A DNA stretch of 11,551 bases. Origin: Ramicandelaber brevisporus. Its lineage: Eukaryota > Kickxellomycota > Ramicandelaberales > Ramicandelaberaceae. The notes below the pieces were generated by a model that had not been told where the DNA came from, did no database searches, and worked only from the letters and a program-made list of their open reading frames with translations. Shown piece by piece: positions 9,186-11,551 of the stretch; position 1 is the first letter of the stretch, and each line of letters starts with the position of its first letter. The stretch lies in assembly GCA_025201865.1 (NCBI GenBank), contig MU602938.1, positions 20,117-31,667 on the forward strand, given 5' to 3'. Position numbers and translations under genes: made by a program.

Positions 9186-10872
9186 ATCTACTGTTGGCGG
9201 TGGAAGTCATACTGGAGGCAATCGTGGCAGTGGTGGTGGTGGACAGCGTGGTAATAGAGATGGCTCTGATTCACGCATGTCAGCACGTGGTGCAGGCTCC
9301 AATAGCAATATTGGCAGAGAAGGGCGTGATTCTGGAGGCAGCAGCAATCGCCGTCAAGGAGGCAATTCTGCATCTGGCGCTCGCCGTGGTGCCAACTCTA
9401 CTGCTGCAGTTGCTTTGTCAAATTCAGATGAGTCTGGTGGTGGTGGCCGAGACAAGTATCAAGATGTTCCATTGAGTGAATTAATTGGAGAGATTGGACA
9501 AATGTGTCGAGATCAGCATGGATGTAGATATCTACAGCGCAAGGTTGAGGAGAGAGATGACGCTCAAACTGCAATTATATTTAATCAAGTGCTGCCTATC
9601 ATCGGCTCATTGTCTACCGATTCCTTTGGTAATTATTTGTGTCAAAAATTGATTGAGAATTGCTCAGATAACCAAAGAACTGATATCGCCATTGCCTTGC
9701 GTCCTCATTTGGCTTCAATCTCTCAAAATATGCATGGAACTCGTGTTGCCCAGCGACTGGTTGAAAACATCTCAGGCAATGAGCAAATTCAGGCAGTCAT
9801 TGATGCGCTGGATGGCCACGTTACTACCTTGATCAAAGACCTGAATGGCAATCACGTTGTGCAGAAATGTTTGGCGAGAATGACGTCTGAGCAGTGCATG
9901 TTTATCCATTCATCAGTTGCCCGCTCCTGTGTTTCTGTAGCTACTCATCGACATGGCTGCTGTGTCTTCCAGCGTTGCATTGATCATGCTTCAGTTGAGC
10001 AACGTAGTATGCTGGTTGAGCGTGTAACTGAAATGGCCACTGAATTGGTCGAGGATGCCTTTGGTAATTATGTTATTCAATATATACTTGAGCTGGAGAA
10101 GCCGCAGTATTCAGACCCATTAATTGAACGCTTTGTGGAATCAACCGTCAGCTTGTCAACTCAAAAATTCAGTTCAAATGTAATTGAAAAGTGTATCCGT
10201 GTCGCTAACCCATCAACTCGTGCTGCAATGATTGAGCAGCTGCGCAATTCTGACATCTTGGACAAGCTGCTACGTGATGCTTACGCCAATTATGTTATTC
10301 AGACCGCAATTGACTTTTCCGATAACACACAACGCAATCTGTTGATTGAGACCATCCGTCCGCATCTGCCATCCATTCGCTCCACTCCGTATGGTCGCCG
10401 CATTCAAAACAAGATTGCACGAGTAGATGGCCAACGCTCTCATCAGCACAGTGCTAATCCAAGTCGCTCTGGCTCTCCGGTTCAACACCATCTGCACCAT
10501 GGCGGCATCCCATCTAACCATCCTGCCAACGCTCTGGCCCCACCGTCGGCTGCTGCTGCTGGTGCTGCTGTCTCGAGCCTTGGCGGTCCGCCAACTGCTA
10601 CAGGCTCAGCTAGCTTACAGCTGTCCCAGCAATTGGCACAGTTGGCTGCTGCTCAGCAAAGACAGCAAACTCAACTTCACAGCTTGCATGAACAGCAACA
10701 AACTGCTGCAGCACCCCGCTCCGTGCTCTCGCTGGCTCCATCTACTCAGTCCACCTCAGCCCATTCAGCAGCGGCAGCAGCAGCAGCCACTGCAATGGCA
10801 TCTGCCCAAAGTCATTATGCTGAAGTTTATGCGCAAACTTTGGCCGCACTCCAACGTCAGCAACATCAGTAG
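6607..10872 (+). CDS. PUF: PUF (Pumilio) family RNA-binding protein, Puf4/Mpt5-like
   Basis: This is a cytoplasmic-type PUF protein that should bind UGUA-containing sites in mRNA 3' UTRs and alter translation or decay. The 1421-residue frame is uninterrupted and begins at the first plus-strand ATG of the spacer. Residues 1-948 are low complexity: nine Gln at 88-96, many Gly and Ser runs, an Asn/Ser tract from 796, eleven Ala at 850-860, and an Arg/Gly-rich stretch at about 870-935. Eight Puf repeats follow. Their RNA-contact triplets begin at C973, N1009, T1045, N1082, C1118, N1154, S1190 and N1228, evenly spaced by 36-38 residues. Repeat 7 carries the guanine-reading Ser-Asn-Glu. A Gln/Ala-rich tail runs to the TAG stop. 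The repeat set resembles yeast Puf4/Mpt5 more than human Pumilio, as far as I recall those sequences. Placement in a named subfamily is inference. Confidence 0.95.
6868..6894 (+). repeat. Pure (CAG)9 tract coding poly-Gln
   Basis: Nine uninterrupted CAG codons give Gln 88-96 of the PUF protein, just after a Gln-Val. Uninterrupted CAG is prone to slippage, so length variation between isolates is likely. Confidence 0.95.
8992..9057 (+). repeat. Asn/Ser codon tract (AAT/AAC and AGC/AGT)
   Basis: A run of about 22 codons encodes almost only Asn and Ser, with a single Gly, beginning at residue 796 of the PUF protein. Codon choice is mixed, so the tract is older or less slippage-prone than the pure CAG and GCT runs. 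Such sequence is typical of prion-like disordered regions. Confidence 0.88.
9154..9186 (+). repeat. (GCT)10-GCA tract coding poly-Ala
   Basis: Ten GCT codons followed by one GCA give Ala 850-860 of the PUF protein. The tract sits between Gly-rich segments about 90 residues before the Puf repeats and is a probable site of length polymorphism. Confidence 0.93.
9451..10440 (+). other. Pumilio homology domain, eight Puf repeats
   Basis: Residues at positions 12, 13 and 16 of each repeat, in order: R1 Cys-Arg-Gln (973/974/977), R2 Asn-Tyr-Gln (1009/1010/1013), R3 Thr-Arg-Gln (1045/1046/1049), R4 Asn-His-Gln (1082/1083/1086), R5 Cys-Cys-Gln (1118/1119/1122), R6 Asn-Tyr-Gln (1154/1155/1158), R7 Ser-Asn-Glu (1190/1191/1194), R8 Asn-Tyr-Gln (1228/1229/1232). 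By the known PUF code, R8 to R1 read U, G, U, A, U (or relaxed), A, U, A. All eight repeats look intact, so the domain should be functional. Domain edges are approximate. Confidence 0.93.
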
Positions 10873-11234
10873 TTGACATCTACAGTCAGCGTCAGCCTTT
10901 TATTTACTCTTTTATTCATTCCATCAATCAAAATCCAATAAAATAAACGAAAATGTGTTGTATCAGCCACTAAATCAATAATGTACTAATCTCATAATTA
11001 CTATACTTTAAAGAAAAACAGCAACAGAGTTAACGATTGCTTTCCTCTAATTCCATTTTTACTTATCTAATAGAGTGTATCGTGAGCTTTTTGTTTTAAA
11101 AAACCAAATCGCAAGTTATCTTGTCTTAAAAGCATACTTTATAGTGAAGAAAGCAACAAAGAAGGGAGATTAAAGAGAGAATTGAGATAGTGAGGCGAGA
11201 CTGAGAGCTGGGTTGCCCTTTTTCTACACTGTAA
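10873..11234. other. Convergent 3' spacer between the PUF gene and SFT2
   Basis: This 362-bp AT-rich region lies between two stop codons facing each other, so it should hold both 3' UTRs. It contains AATAAA signals for the plus strand (10937-10947). On the minus strand, TTTATT occurs at 10899-10904 and 10911-10916 (AATAAA in complement), but these lie over 300 bp beyond the SFT2 stop. TTTATA near 11139 is a weaker variant closer to SFT2. I see no gene, RNA gene or long repeat in it. Confidence 0.7.
10937..10947 (+). terminator. Overlapping polyadenylation signals of the PUF gene
   Basis: Two AATAAA hexamers share one base (10937-10942 and 10942-10947), 65-75 bp after the PUF stop codon. The position and sequence suit a canonical poly(A) signal. 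The cleavage site, expected some 10-30 bp downstream, cannot be pinpointed. Confidence 0.65.
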
Positions 11235-11551
11235 TTACATGTTTACGGCATTGCCTACGACTTTCCGAATGAGCGCTCTGCCGTATGGAATGTAGCTTGC
11301 GGCGTACCACACCATTGCGCAAATCTGGATGATGATGAAGATGACGCACAGCACCACCTTGCTCGTCTTGATCGCGACAATCAGCGTGACAATCATGCTG
11401 GCCAGATAAATGATTGTCGCCACAAGCCGAACCGGCGCAAATGCCATTTTGAACTGCCTGACCGGCCCCACCAGGAACATGGTGCTCAGCAGCGACACCA
11501 CGTTGCCGAGTGTGTAGAGAACCGCGAAGCCGGCAATGTTGCCCGTGCCGA
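11235..11551 (-). CDS. SFT2: SFT2-like vesicle transport membrane protein, C-terminal part (5' end outside window)
   Basis: Sft2 proteins are small four-span membrane proteins of the Got1/Sft2 family that act in vesicle fusion with the late Golgi from endosomes. The open frame runs off the right edge and ends at TAA (complement of 11235-11237). About 105 residues are present, so the N-terminus and first membrane span are missing. Seen here: the family's Leu-Tyr-Thr-Leu-Gly-Asn element, then a span ending in Phe-Leu-Val-Gly-Pro. A short basic loop leads to a third span starting at Arg-Leu-Val-Ala-Thr-Ile. The fourth span is Ile/Val-rich and ends in Trp-Tyr with Ser-Tyr-Ile-Pro, followed by a basic tail. 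This matches the SFT2 pattern closely. A GTG at 11499-11501 is internal, since the matching sequence continues upstream of it. About three quarters of codons end in G or C, unlike the other two genes. Confidence 0.9.
   Translation of the reverse strand, partial: GTGNIAGFAVLYTLGNVVSLLSTMFLVGPVRQFKMAFAPVRLVATIIYLASMIVTLIVAIKTSKVVLCVIFIIIQICAMVWYAASYIPYGRALIRKVVGNAVNM

Noticed and set aside
8855-9475. A 206-codon open frame inside the PUF gene in another plus-strand frame, rich in Leu, Val, Ile and Ala
   Set aside because: It is produced by reading the Gly/Ala/Ser/Asn repeat codons one base off; the PUF frame covers it fully and has clear family signals.
10873-11238. UGUA-containing stretches in the PUF 3' region (near 10979 and 11230) as autoregulatory PUF sites
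   Set aside because: None matches the predicted UGUA-N-AUA or the Puf4-type UGUAUAUUA; the closest ones lack the A at the sixth position or the following U-A pattern.
72-11551. VPS8 and SFT2 as a trafficking gene cluster with the PUF gene as regulator
   Set aside because: The genes are divergently and convergently arranged with separate spacers; two membrane-traffic genes close together is weak evidence in a compact eukaryotic genome.

Overview
The window looks like nuclear DNA from a eukaryote. It carries two very long genes that are almost or entirely free of introns, plus the 3' part of a third. The proteins hold Ser, Gln, Ala, Asn, His and Gly homopolymer tracts, and spacers between genes are short. 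The PUF protein has a Puf4/Mpt5-like set of RNA-contact residues, which points to a fungus, possibly early diverging. That placement is an inference with modest confidence. Nothing suggests a bacterium, a virus, a mobile element or a CRISPR array.

Layout. Positions 72-6121 on the minus strand hold a gene for Vps8, the CORVET membrane-tethering subunit. It has an N-terminal WD40-like propeller, a central Vps8 family segment and a C-terminal RING-H2 finger. The gene is broken in the middle by a 125-bp head-to-tail duplication (2996-3120 and 3121-3245). This shifts the frame, so the gene appears as two open frames of 1026 and about 1000 codons. Counting one copy only would give a single frame of 1974 codons.

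Positions 6122-6606 are a divergent intergenic region with pyrimidine-rich tetranucleotide and triplet repeats. It presumably contains the promoters of both flanking genes. Positions 6607-10872 on the plus strand hold an uninterrupted 1421-residue PUF-family RNA-binding protein. It has a roughly 950-residue low-complexity N-terminal region, eight Puf repeats and a Gln/Ala-rich tail. Positions 10873-11234 are an AT-rich convergent 3' spacer with overlapping AATAAA signals. Positions 11235-11551 on the minus strand hold the C-terminal part of an SFT2-like Golgi/endosome trafficking membrane protein, cut by the window edge.

Vps8 and Sft2 both act in endomembrane traffic, and the PUF protein acts on mRNA after transcription. 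I see no reason to treat the three as a functional cluster. The observation most worth following is the duplication inside VPS8. Its copies differ at only two bases, both silent in the Vps8 frame. That fits either a recent allele-specific mutation or two unmerged haplotypes in the assembly. I did not find a previously undescribed system here.
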